A stretch of DNA of 64,000 nucleotides, from NCBI GenBank assembly GCA_000697355.1, contig JNEN01001227.1:620001-684000 (forward strand), in the 5' to 3' direction. This document shows, piece by piece, positions 49,335 through 60,610 of this stretch. Source of the stretch: Syncephalastrum monosporum B8922. Lineage: Eukaryota > Mucoromycota > Mucoromycetes > Mucorales > Syncephalastraceae. Every line of letters begins with the position of its first letter. The stretch's first letter is position 1. The translations under genes were made by a program, and so were the position numbers. The notes under the pieces are model-generated. The model was not told the origin of the DNA. It was given only the letters and a program-made list of their open reading frames with translations, and did not search any database.

Positions 49335-52300
49335 ATGAGTGTAAGACGGCCATTACACTTATAACTGTCATGCTGACACACTTGCTTTCAGCTGTTATCT
49401 TCAGATGGATCGTTCAGCGTGGAACAGTTTGACATGGCTGTCAACACCATTTTGACAAATAGCGATCCCGCTCTCGTAAGTCGACAACGCGTAGTACCTG
49501 ACTTTTTTTATGATCGCTGACGATCCTGGGCCAGCGACAAGCCGCTGAAGCTGCCATGGACCAATTTAAACGCCATGAGAATGCTTGGCAAGTAGTCGAC
49601 CAGATCCTCGACTCGCCTTCCAGTGTTCAGGCCAAGGTATGACCGCAACAGAAGCCACGCGATCACGAGAAGAGCACTAAGTTCTGCTCTGCAGTTTATT
49701 GCCTTGCAGGTGCTCACCGATTTTATTGCACTGCAATGGAAAGAGATCAGCTCAGACCAGCGACTCGGTAAGTTTTTATGCCAATAACTTAATCTATGAT
49801 TCGCTCGACTCATATTCCTTGATTAGCTATCCGGCAATATATCGAGTTGCATATCATACGCGGCTGCGCAGATAGCGCCACGTTTCGATCCGAGAAAACC
49901 ATCCTCAATAAGCTTAACTTGGTCCTCGTTCAGGTAAAAGAAAAGCCGTTACACCACGGGCAGCTCGTATTTAATATTGCCATCCCTTAGATTGTCAAGA
50001 AAGACTGGCCGCATGATTGGCCTTCATTCATCCCGGACATTATCGGCGCCAGCCATGGCAACCTGATTTTTTGCGAGAACAGCATGGTCCTCTTGCGTAT
50101 GCTCAGGTAATTGGCCTCATTGTAATTGCAGGAAGTAACTGAAGAATCGGTCTTCAGCGAGGATATTTTGGAAGCGCGCGATGAGGAGCAGCCTGCCTGG
50201 AAAACGCGCGAGCTCACTCGAGCTCTAGAATCCGAAATGAACGGTCTATTTCAATTCTGCACTGATGTTCTTGACAACGTAACGGATCCTGTCAGTCTGA
50301 CTGAAGAGACCCTCAAAGCCGTGCGCGTTTTCGCTTTGTGCACAATGAGCGACGGAGCAATCCTGACAGCCTTGTTAGATGCCTTGACTAAAAAGGTAAA
50401 TGATGAGGCTACCTGTATCAGTTTGAAGCTGACGTTGCCCCTAGCTGATATATTCTCCAAGTCGCACCATCCGCAATCTTTCCTTGGGGTGCTTCTCCTC
50501 ATTTCTGACTAGTTCGAAAGCGATCAAGCATGTTCCAAACCTAGTCACCATCTTCGAGCTTGTGCAGCAAGCAATGCAACCATTGGATCAAAGTAAATGA
50601 CGCACGGACATCAAGATGTATGTAATAACAAATTGATAGATATGATCCAACAGTACAGCAGCCTTGAGGAACATGATCAAGAATGGCTTCAGCTCTATAC
50701 CATGACACTTACAAAGTTTCTTGCTCAGCACGGATCTATACCTGAAGACATGGTGAGCTCATCCTATCATGCTAAATGAATTTTTATTCATTGCGTAGTC
50801 TACATCCCATGTCTATGTAAACGCCTATACTGATCTGTGGAAGTTATCTCAATCCGATGATGAAGAACTATGGCGTATATGTCTTGAATGCTGGTGTTTA
50901 TTCGTAGGTACCCCTGGATATACATCTTCCATAATGCTGACAAACACCACCCTTTAGATTCGTGAGCTGAGAGACGCAAAGGATAATGCAGCCTTAGTGA
51001 CGCTTTTTGGTGAACACCTTATACAACTGCGAAACATTACCCTCGAACACATGGTACACCCTAGTGAAGTAAGTGAACATCCTATTAAGCTCGCTCTTTA
51101 TTGATTGTTAAACTTATAGGTGCTACTTTTCCACATCGACGAAAATGGCTCAGTAGGGCTGGAGTTTATACGACAAATGGACAATCTTACCTTGTACGAC
51201 ACGAGCCGTCGTTTACTGCAAGATATGACTTTGCTTGACGTGAATGCCATGACGGAGACACTGGGTGACGCGACTACACGAACATTAAAGAGCACGATGA
51301 ACTCCACTTCCTGGCAACGACTTTTGCAGCTCTCCTGGGCGATGGATGCCGTGAGCGAAGCAATAAAGGATATCGATGCAGCCAGCTTTCTCCAGACGTT
51401 AGTGCCGCACCTAATGGAAGCTTTTCAGGTTCACAACAGTAATGGCGACCCGGAATCGAAAACTACCGCCTTGATCATCTTCTCCAGTCTAGTGCGTATT
51501 GGGATTTACTATCGACATTATGTCACACAACAGCTGGACTTATTGAATGGCATCTTGATGCAAACGCTTGCCCTCATTCGTTCCCCAGACGAACCAGTAC
51601 GAGATTTTGCGTGCCATACCTTCATGAAGCTCTCCCAGCTTTATTCCAGTACACTCGCCCAGGGCGACTTTGCCGACGACATGCTGCGCAGCGTGCCTGA
51701 TCTCATCGCATTTTGCAATACACCGACTCAGGTAAGGGCGAATTGATTTTATAGTATGGGTAGAATATTTATCAGTGATTAGATGAGCGATTTTTACAAG
51801 GGGATGGGCTATCTTATACTCGGGAAACCCAGAGAAACCCAGCCCCAGCGCATTCGTGGGCTGATGCAAATACCCAACATAGTGGTAAGATTTGGTCGAG
51901 TAATTAATCTAGCAGCTAACAAAGTCTCCATAGATGAAAGACGTGCTCGACACCGGCGATCTCCTTCAACCGTCTGTACTCAAACAGTTCATCGTCGTCC
52001 TTAAAACGAACATTTCTGTTTGCGAATCTCTTGAAGAGATGTATGGAGAACAACTCGAAACCATATACCCCACCATAATTCGGATATATCAGCAGTGTGG
52101 CCCAGGTGAGTCTAGTCAAGCATAGATACGAAGTGAACTCATGAACAACAGGACATGGAGAATACATCGATCGATACCGCGAACGCATCCGAGAACTCTC
52201 TGTTCAGCTGACATGCACCTATCTGAAGCAGAAAAAGGCGTGCTCGGCCGTGGACGAGCAAATGACTGCGGCACTTATCGACGCATTTTGTTCACAGCCT

Positions 52301-53344
52301 CCACGCAAACAAGATGTCACCGAGTTGCTGTCCCGTGTATTGGAAAAACATCTAAACGTATGATACCATTTTGTCCCCTCTCTGTACCTTTCACACTCCC
52401 GTCTACCCCTGGACCATTTCCACCTAATCCATTCCCGTCCCATGACAAAAGTGACGCACACACCCATGACAACGATCGAAATACGCATGCTGAATAACTG
52501 GACATGTAGGTTAAGTTTGTTGAGCTGGCCTACCGTCAATTGGCGCGTGTTTATGAGGAAACTTCAAGTAACTTCACGGATGCCTATGAAAAGCGACCAG
52601 GGCTGTACAGACTGGTGAAGACGTTTTATACCTCAAACTTTGAAGGTAAATTGGTCCAACACATACTTACACGGATGGACTTATACTCGCACTCAGATGT
52701 GCTACGAATTCCACAAAATGGGTTCGAGGTTATTTTTAACTGCATGCTATGGGGCATGCAGCACCCCGACCATGCCATCAGCAACCTGGCCATCGAGGCG
52801 TGTACTGCGTTCTTGGACAAGGTCCAAGTAATGGAGGACGAGGACGAACAAAACGCAGTCTACGATGCTTGCTTCATGCGACTTCTCCAGGTAATGCTGG
52901 ATGGTATGACGGATCGGGACCGTCGCACACGTAAGCAATACAAATCTACAGGAACTCAGATATTAATGACGACATTAGAATTCGAGCTTCAAAGCGAAGT
53001 ACTGTCCAGGCTATTGGACATAGTGCAGCAAGGCGAGATCTATACCAAGCTTAATGCGCACACGTACACGTCCAACACTGAATTTGTCGAAGCCTACGTA
53101 CGCTCCCAGTTGGAAATCAAGTACCCTGACATGCCCAAGTAAGTTACAAAAGAAAAAGAAACGTACAGTAAAATGGCTAAAAGGAGAAAACACTCGCTAA
53201 TGCAATCTCAGAGATCAATTGGACATGGTAGCACGAGGCATGCTCGAATACAGCAGCGACGTGGATCGTTTCCGGCAGGACTGGGTTGATTTTATGGCAG
53301 ATTTTCGGTCGCGGGACGACTTTGCAAAGGAAATACAAGACTAA
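49335..53344 (+). CDS. Divergent exportin-1 (CRM1/XPO1) paralogue
   Basis: HEAT-repeat nuclear export receptor family. A 6-nt first exon (ATG AGT, 49335-49340) joins to 49392 and gives MSLLSSDGSFSVEQFDMAVN, like the CRM1 start. Many exons follow, including one weak intron (50461-50512, donor GTCGCA) needed to bypass a stop. CRM1 landmarks: AMDQFKRHENAWQVVDQIL, FIALQVLTDFIALQWKEIS, VQIVKKDWPHDWPSFIPDI, MVLLRMLSEEVF, WQRLLQLSWAMDAVSEAI, FACHTFMKLSQ, YKGMGYLI, VLKQFIVVLKTNISVCESL, VARGMLEYSSDVDRF. Identity to CRM1 looks low along most of the length. The position of the leptomycin-binding Cys (human Cys528, in LLGLCEQK) reads LMEAFQVH, so Phe replaces Cys. It ends at AKEIQD, lacking the acidic C-terminal tail of CRM1. 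Convergent with the arrestin gene (28 bp). Confidence 0.8.
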
Positions 53345-53372
53345 AGCAGGAGGTATTATAACTGTTATTACT

Positions 53373-55441
53373 TTACCAATCTTCATCGAAAAGGCTTGGA
53401 ATGGTGGTCACCTCCCCCAGTTCGGCCAAGACTGAAGGAGAGCCGACGCTATTACTGCTACAGCCGGGTACGCCGCCCGTCAGGAGACCGTTGACAGACC
53501 GGGTCAAGTAGACATTGCGTTCCTGCCGCTGTAAAGGCTTGGCCAGGGTGTGGTGTGTATCATAATAACTTGGCGGCGGTGCATCGCCTGTATCCGTCGT
53601 GCTGGCATAGGGTAACGGCGTGTCAGGCGACTCGGATCGCGTCGGGTCGAAAAATTCTGGCAACGCACGCGACTGGGTATAATGCTGGATGGCGTGGAGG
53701 TCGGGCACTCGACCTCGGTCGTGGTGAGGCAAACTACCAATACTGATGGGGATCACAAATTCGCATTGCAGGTTCGATTTCTTCTTGAACAGGTGCTGCT
53801 GCTCTTCAAGCGTGACTACGAAGGAAAGGTCGTAATAAACACGTGTGTTGCGCGAGCTAAAGGTGGGGGAGACCATTCGAGTCGGAATGTCAAACTCGAG
53901 CGAGGTGAAAGGGGCTGCAACGTTGCCCTGGAGCATGTCCCTGACAAAAGACCGAAGCGCGGTGCCGCGCTGGATCAGTATTTTGCCTTGATGATGCTTG
54001 CGGAATCGAAACTGCACATGGGCGACCCGTGCACTGTCGCATAACATCGTGAACTTCAGCTGCATAGCCAACGGTTCATCTGAAGCAAATACATGGAGGA
54101 TTAAGAACGCGCGCGTCTATGCGTTTTTTTCGGGGCTGTATAGAAAGTAGCTCATGATATTTTACCTGGGCAGAAGGCCTGCTGATTCACTCGCGCGTGG
54201 ACATGCACATACGGCCGCTTATCTTTTGTGTGTAGGGTGGTTTGAAACGTCCATTGTTTGGCTACGTGTAATTTTTTTTTTTTTTTGTTTACGTGAGGAA
54301 CAGCTATGCGGAACCAAGGGTTTGGTTTGAAATAACGAACCTGGTGGCGAGACAATGATTGGGCGATAGGGCAACATGTATTTACGGCTTCGCAAACCGG
54401 ACTGAAGGGCTGGGCCGTCGGTGTGGGCCGTCCAAATGTAGCGTACGCTGAACCCCGGCGGGTCATCGATGGAGGGCGGATAGTTCACGTTCGGAAACTG
54501 ACGTTCATGAGTGCCTAGGTTTCATCTCAAATTGGCTTCTGTATCCATACCTTTAGTGCGAACGGAAACTCATGGCGACCTTGCTCAATTTCCTCCCAAG
54601 GCTGTAGCTCGTAGGCTGAACGTAGGAGAAGCCATAGATAATTCTGATGCATTAGAGACTCTTCAATGAAAGTTTATCAGTGCATGTACCGGTAGAATCG
54701 GTGCCCCAGAGCTTGTAATCAGTCTCGAAAAAGGTTGTAATAGACTGATGGATCCGCTCTGAGCCTGTGCCACTTTCGCAGACACCGCTGCCGCCCTCTT
54801 CAACCTTGATGGTCGCGACTTCCTCGGCACGAAACTATACGCTTAATGGTCATGACATGGAAGATGCGTAGGAGTCGGACGATTACCTTGATGCGGATGC
54901 GAGTGACATACATTGGCTCAGCTGCATGAAGAATCACCCTACCTAGAATCATACATAATACAGATGCAGGTTTTGATATAAGAGATACAGAAATTGCGGG
55001 TTTTGAATGCATAATAATAGATATACCATGAACGATGCGATTCGGGCGAAGGACGGGCTGACCATCGAATTCAACTGACAGCGCGCCTGGCGGAGGGGGG
55101 TTCTGATTCAACGAGGAATTGAAGGGCGGGAACGCAGCCTCGCTCGGGCTGTTACTGCCGCTGCTGCTAATAGAGTGGCTGTGCTGATGCCCAAACAAGA
55201 GATTACCAAACGGAGACGATGTCGACGGTAGCTGCTGCGATCGTGAATGCTGGTGTCGAGATCGGCCGGTCTGGTTATTATTATCATTAGTGCCATCATT
55301 ATTATTATGATGGTTTGTCAGGAGACCAAAGCGCGGGCTGGGCTGCCGTGGAGACATTGGCTGCTGGGGAACCGTGAGGGAGACACTCGCACGACGACGA
55401 CGAGTAGCGATGGACTCCTCGCTTGAAGTAGGATTCATCAT
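53373..55441 (-). CDS. Alpha-arrestin with a PPxY-type motif
   Basis: Alpha-arrestins recruit Rsp5/Nedd4 ubiquitin ligases to membrane transporters for endocytosis. Read from ATG 55441 (MMNPTSSEESIATRRRRASV) in about six exons to the stop at 53373. The N-terminal 130 residues are low complexity (Asn, His, Ser). The arrestin N-domain follows: LSVEFDGQPVLRPNRIVHG, GRVILHAAEPMYVTRIRIKF, LQPWEEIEQGRHEFPFALKF, DDPPGFSVRYIWTAHTD, SGLRSRKYMLPYRPI. The arrestin C-domain follows: QTTLHTKDKRPYVHVHARV, QQAFCPDEPLAMQLKFTML, FRKHHQGKILIQRGTALRS, YYDLSFVVTLEE, NLQCEFVIPISIGSLP. The tail has TGDAPPPSYYDTHH, where PPSY is the WW-domain ligand. The frame has a second Met at position 2, so the exact start is uncertain by one codon. 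Confidence 0.87.
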
Positions 55442-55722
55442 GATGGAAAGGGAAGAAGCGAAAGAAGAATACTAGGAAAAGAAAAGATCATGGCGACAAA
55501 GGGCGTTTTAGGGGGGGGTGTGTTCACAGAGGGACCCGGTAGAAGACAAGAGAGGACGGAAAAGGGGGGTGCATGATGCATATCGCTGATGGGAGGCACA
55601 TGTACCGTGTACCCACAAATGCTCACAACCCAGCAGGGAGGGCGCCCCAATACATAATCATTACTCTTGTCATAAGGGTTTATTTCACATGCTAAGCACA
55701 CGCACACACGCTGCTTCTTGCT

Positions 55723-56630
55723 TTACTCGCCCGTCGTGTATTCACCGTCATTCTGGTAAATTTTTTGGTCCCAAAGGTATAAGCCAAGGCCATTGTTACC
55801 CACACGTTCCAATTGGGTGAGGCCTTTCGCGACCTCCTCAATTTCATGGACACGCTCTGTCAAATGGCCGCGTCTAAATTAAGGGTATGTTCAGATCAAT
55901 TTTCGTCCCATATCTATGCAAACACGACTCACTTCAGCTGGTGCTCCAATTCAGGGTCGGTGCTATTGGCAGCCACGGCATGCAGGTTCAAAAGGGACTT
56001 GTTGACATCTTTCTCCAAGCCCAGGGCCGTCTCTAACAGAGGGGTGAATAATTTTCAACACGTCAGCATGGAATGTATGTGTGATCTCACACATTTGTTT
56101 AAGCATACCCACGGCATTACGAGCAGACGCCCACTCGGTCTACAAACATAAACAAGTTTGACATCAGCATCGATGTGACTTTCGCAAAAAAAAAAAAAAA
56201 TAAAATAAAAAAATAAAATAGAATAAAATAAAGAAAAAACGCGCGTCTCTGTACCTGAGGCTGGGAGATCTCCTTGATGATGACTTGACCGCCACGCATG
56301 TTTTGGTAGTCAATCAGGATCTGGGCACGGTGTCCCTCACGCTCGGCTTGTTTGAGAAAATGTTTCTCCAAGCCCTACAACACATAAACCCCGTTGATGT
56401 CAGGAAATTAGAAACAGGTGGAAAAGAAAAAGGACACGCGTCCTCCCTTCTTCAACATTTTCGACCATCATGCTCTTTATACGTACTGGGAGGGCGACAT
56501 CGTCGCGTCCAAAATAGCTGGCACAGGCCAAATACGTATGCTGTGCCGTTTGCTCGACCTGAATTTGCTGAATAATCGCGTCCTCAGATTCAGTAGAGAA
56601 GTTTTGCTTGGCAAGCGACTGAATAGCCAT
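55723..56630 (-). CDS. Ferritin with altered ferroxidase centre
   Basis: 24-mer iron-storage cage subunit. Five or six short exons on the minus strand join to about 175 residues: MAIQSLAKQNFSTESEDAII, QVEQTAQHTYLACASYFGRD, DVALP|GLEKHFLKQAEREGH, RAQILIDYQNMRGGQVIIKE, ISQPQTEWASARNAV, METALGLEKDVNKSLLNLHA, ERVHEIEEVAKGLTQLERVG, then GLGLYLWDQKIYQ. The four-helix order and the RDDVAL, QNxRGG and LEKxVNxSLLxLH motifs are those of eukaryotic ferritin. Aligned without gaps to human H chain, Glu27, Tyr34, Glu62 and Glu107 are kept, while positions 61, 65 and 141 (Glu, His, Gln) are all Arg. There is no signal or transit peptide, so it is cytosolic. Ferritin is known in Mucorales and rare in Dikarya. 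Confidence 0.93.
56186..56236. repeat. A/T-only low-complexity tract in a ferritin intron
   Basis: Runs of A and AATAA-type units on the plus strand (poly-T on the coding strand), likely the intron's pyrimidine tract and length-variable. Confidence 0.8.
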
Positions 56631-59134
56631 TGTGTGGGGAGAAAAATGTAGAGGGGGGGTGGTTGGTTGAAGGTAGTGAAAGTGAAAAAAAAAAAAAAAA
56701 GATAAGAAAACGCGATCAGTAAAACGCGAGGCCAGTTTATATTGGCACAAACATACGCGAGAGACGATCCCACAATCGTATAACACCTGTCCTGAGAACG
56801 ATCTCTGATGCATTATTGGCAGCGTTTCATAATCCGGCATTGAGAGCGCATGGTGTCACCTGCACAGCATATGTATTTATGAGTTACGTGTGCGTGTACG
56901 TGTGTGCATGTGGTGTGTGTGTAGAATGAGTGTCGCTTTGTGACAAGTAAGGCCTCGCCAATGCGCTAGCTTGTCAGTGGTTTTCGACGTGTACCCCTCG
57001 GTTAAAACACATCTATTGATCTATCTGCAACGCCGTGGAGTAGCTACATATCTCAGACGTAAAAAAGACCCAAAATCAGGTTTTTATTCTGAAATTTTTC
57101 TGCAAGGTGGGCAGAGTCGGAAAAGGTTTCCAGTGGGTCCGAACATGAAGCGTCCACTAGAATTGGGCAGGTTAGGTGCATTCCGTTTGTGCCGCGACTT
57201 TGCATTTCTTTCTCTCTTTTTTACAGTAGCCACAGACATACTATAACGTACTACTGAATCCATTGCAAATTATCCATAAGGATAATGCTCGCAGGGAAAC
57301 GACATATGTACCACAAATGCGCGGCGCGCGATACATACTTTTGTATGGTGTTGTTATTTCAATCTTGTTTATTGACCTGACTGGATATATTCTAGCTTCT
57401 CATCTCCTTTATTTTTCTTGGAGAACGTATATATACTTCACGCCTCTTCGCTGGCGATCGATCATCCATCTGCAAGAGAAAACGCGACGAACAACATTAT
57501 GTAATTAGGAATCGCAGATCTAAGAGGAACGCGGCCACTCAGCTGAGAATGACGGTCAAGAAAAGAATAAGATAGACGACTTATAGTACGTGTGTATTCC
57601 CATATAGCGTTTGTAGAGTGTCACTTAAATAGGATGTTTGAAATGCTCCAGAACTTCTGCACGTAAAAGGATCTCCAATAAGCGTGTACTTCCTCCATCC
57701 TTTCCCAAATATTCGGATGAGTTGCACTTTCCATTTGTAGTTGGACGATTAGATCTACAACTGTTTCATATCCTTTGCCACTCGCCGACACCTGCGGCGT
57801 GAATCGGTCAGCAACAAGGCTCTTCTATTTCATCGGCTGTAAATAAACAAAAGTAAACAAGTTATATACCATACACACACGCGTCATGGGAGAAGCACTA
57901 AACAATTTATCTACTTTATAATAATATTGTCAACTGTTCAATGAGATATGCCATCTATGTTACCAACTGAAAACTGATCATAAATTTCGTAGGCTAGTTA
58001 CTACTGATTAGAATTAGTTTTTGTTGCAAAGAACACACAAATTGCTTCTCTTCGAAAGACGCTTTTATTTGTCCCACAAATTTATATTCCCAAACAAGGT
58101 TTTGCGCTACGCGTAGTACCACACGAAAGTCTTCTATGCCTACTACTAGTGGGTGCTGAAGCTTGTAGTAGTCTTGAATTATCACCTGTATCTTTCCTCT
58201 TCTGCTCCTGTATGTGAGCTTGAGGTGTGCTTATCAAGGTATCATGAATACTTGTGTAGGGATATAAACATAGAACAACCGCTTGCATAACTGGCACACA
58301 TCGGATGGCGCGGACAGAAACGCTGCGGGCCATCCCGAATCCAAGAATATCGCCGAGTTTTGTGGAGTCTGTGATGGTGAGACACATCATTTTTTACGAT
58401 CGCCGTCGACGTTATTGCGATGCACCAATGTCATGAATGGATGACGCTGCCACGTTACAAAATGTTCTACTGTTTCCTGTAAAAAAATTAGTACCACCGA
58501 TATAGCAAACATAAAGGCACACCTTTGGCTTTTGGCAGATTAAAAATCATTCGAGATTGTATGATACATCCATAATTTGTAAGACCAGCATCAGGCGATA
58601 AAAGAGGCATGTGCAAGCCTCATGGATTCCACGAGATCGTTTATTTAGTCAAGCCAGGAAATGACCTTTGAGACACAATGTCGGTAGACACCATCATAAT
58701 GCAACAATGTCACTCATACGTTATAATGAGGTCGACTGAGACAGTGTATACAGAAGTCTTCATTGACATATACAATCGGATAGATGTGCGGGCTTCAGAA
58801 CTTCACAGTTTGGTATCTTGTTATACACTTTACTCATCTGCCCGCCACATACTCTGGATCTGGAGAGATGTGTCAAATCAGCAACTTATTTGGCAATATG
58901 GTTTGCTTGAGCGGGAAGAAAAGCACAAGAGACCAAACTTCTGAAAGTAGCCTTCACTGTCAATGCGTTTTGTTGGGACCGCCAAAGTTTTCAAATGGAT
59001 CGGCATCACATTTCCGTCACTGGCAATGACGCTGCCCATTGTTATTTATGCGAACTTGAAATAAAAAACCTCCCTCGCGCTTTCCGTTCTTACACACCTC
59101 TTCTTTACTCCAATTACTTTCAACACCTTCCACT
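56631..59134. other. Long intergenic region with weak coding signs
   Basis: 2.5 kb. Minus frames 58082-58390 and 57994-58185 overlap and read smoothly (GMARSVSVRAIRCVPVMQA; VIIQDYYKLQHPLVVG), but no family can be named and no complete gene can be built. The last 150 bases (CT-rich run before 59135) are the promoter of the DUF1264 gene. Confidence 0.4.
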
Positions 59135-59938
59135 ATGTCTGATATCCCTGGAGATCCGCTGTCTACTACGAGCAAGCTTGTCGACATGGCTTCCGTCGCC
59201 TCGCAAGGCTTCCCTCAGATCAAGTCCATCTGCGAGCATGTTTGCGGCTTCCACTTTTACGCGCATGACATGACCCGGCAGGTGCATGCTCACCATTTGT
59301 GCACGCATGTCAATGAAGACTTCCGCCAGTGTATCATCTATGATTCGGACAAGTCGGATGCGCACCTGATTGGCATCGAGTATATCATCTCGGAAAAGCT
59401 CTTCGACAGTGAGTATTTTTTATATTTTTCATGCAATCTACACGCCATCATGCTGACGTCAATCTAGCTCTGGATGCGGATGAGAAAAAGTACTGGCATT
59501 CGCACAACTATGAGGTGACGGGCGGCAGCCTGGCCTTGCCCATGCCCCGTTTGATGCCCGAAAAGGGCGTTCAGCTCGCCGAACGCCAGGCTCTGCTGGA
59601 CCTTCAGAAGACGTATGGCAAGACCTGGCACACCTGGCAAGTCGACCGCGGCGACAAGCTCCCTCTCGGTAAAAGGTTCTTTTGAGGTTGGAGCGAATTG
59701 CTCATGCTCTCTTCCCTTTTGTCTAGGCCCGCCTCAACTGATGATGGCTCTTACCAAAGACGGTCAACTTAACCCAGCGCTTGCGAAGGAACGTAAGGAG
59801 GCTGAGGGCATTGACATTGATACGAAGCGTGAGGAGCGCAAGGACTTCCCCAAGTACACACCGCGTCCCGAGGCAGATGGCTGGGAGAATGGAAACGCAT
59901 GGCAAATCAAGCCTGAAAAGGTTGACATGAAAAAGTAG
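59135..59938 (+). CDS. DUF1264 (oil-body-associated-protein-like) protein
   Basis: Three exons: 59135-59410, about 59467-59670 and about 59727-59938, with donors GTGAGT and GTAAAA and acceptors CTAG. The product is about 230 residues. Conserved blocks: KSICEHVCGFHFYAHDMTRQ, VHAHHLCTHVNEDFRQCIIY, DAHLIGIEYIISEKLF, YWHSHNYEVTGGSLALPM, YGKTWHTWQVDRGDKLPLG and PPQLMMALTKDGQLN. The many His residues (HFYAHD, VHAHH, HSHNYEV) are characteristic of DUF1264, whose plant members (OBAP) associate with seed oil bodies. In fungi the role is unknown. There is no signal peptide or membrane segment. The His-rich pattern suggests metal binding, but this is inference. Confidence 0.88.
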
Positions 59939-60610
59939 GATAGTTACGAAGCTGCTTATCTTGCTTGTCTTGCTTGTCTTTTTGCGGGAATAAAAAAATG
60001 GGTGAAAAGAAGGTTTTTGTTGCGCTCGCGTGGGTAAACTCCTATTGGGTCTCCGCGTGAAGGGTCCTTCCGCATATACCACGCGCGCGTTTTACCTTTG
60101 AGTATTCTTCCAAGAAGCCGCTTTAAAAAGAGGCTCGGCTCACCTTAGATACTCGGTAACATCTGATAACAAACTCACACCCTGTATATGATACTATGCA
60201 GTGGATACGAAAGATACTTACTATAATTAGACTCCTTTTATGAAAAAGAGACGCGTCTCCTTGGAACAATAAAAAATGCACCATCATCACACTCAATAGG
60301 TGAAGAACAGGAAGAATATAGATATACTACGGGATTATAAAATGGTATATTGCTACTTTAAGGGCCTTTGTACACCCGTTAAAGCGATGTACGCCTGACG
60401 CGCTAAACAAAAGGAATGGAGGATGGTGTGGGTGGGGGGTTGTATAGTATATGCTTTTGCAGTCACAGGATTTTTAGGGTCGGACCAAGCATGAGTGATT
60501 TATTGGAAGGGAAGAGCGTGGCACAAAAGTGTACACACCGTTCGACTCCACTTCTCTTTTTCTCTTCTTTTCTCTCCCGCTGTTGTCGTGCGTACGAAAG
60601 CTAGTTACGC
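59939..60610. other. Intergenic region before the Cdc20 gene
   Basis: No coding region seen. The T/C-rich run at 60540-60585 precedes the next ATG. Confidence 0.5.

Noticed and set aside
50401..50512. Apparent stop codon (TAG, about 50511) inside the exportin-like gene as a disabling mutation
   Set aside because: A 52-nt intron (50461-50512) removes it in phase, and the next exon continues the family resemblance, so a pseudogene is not required.
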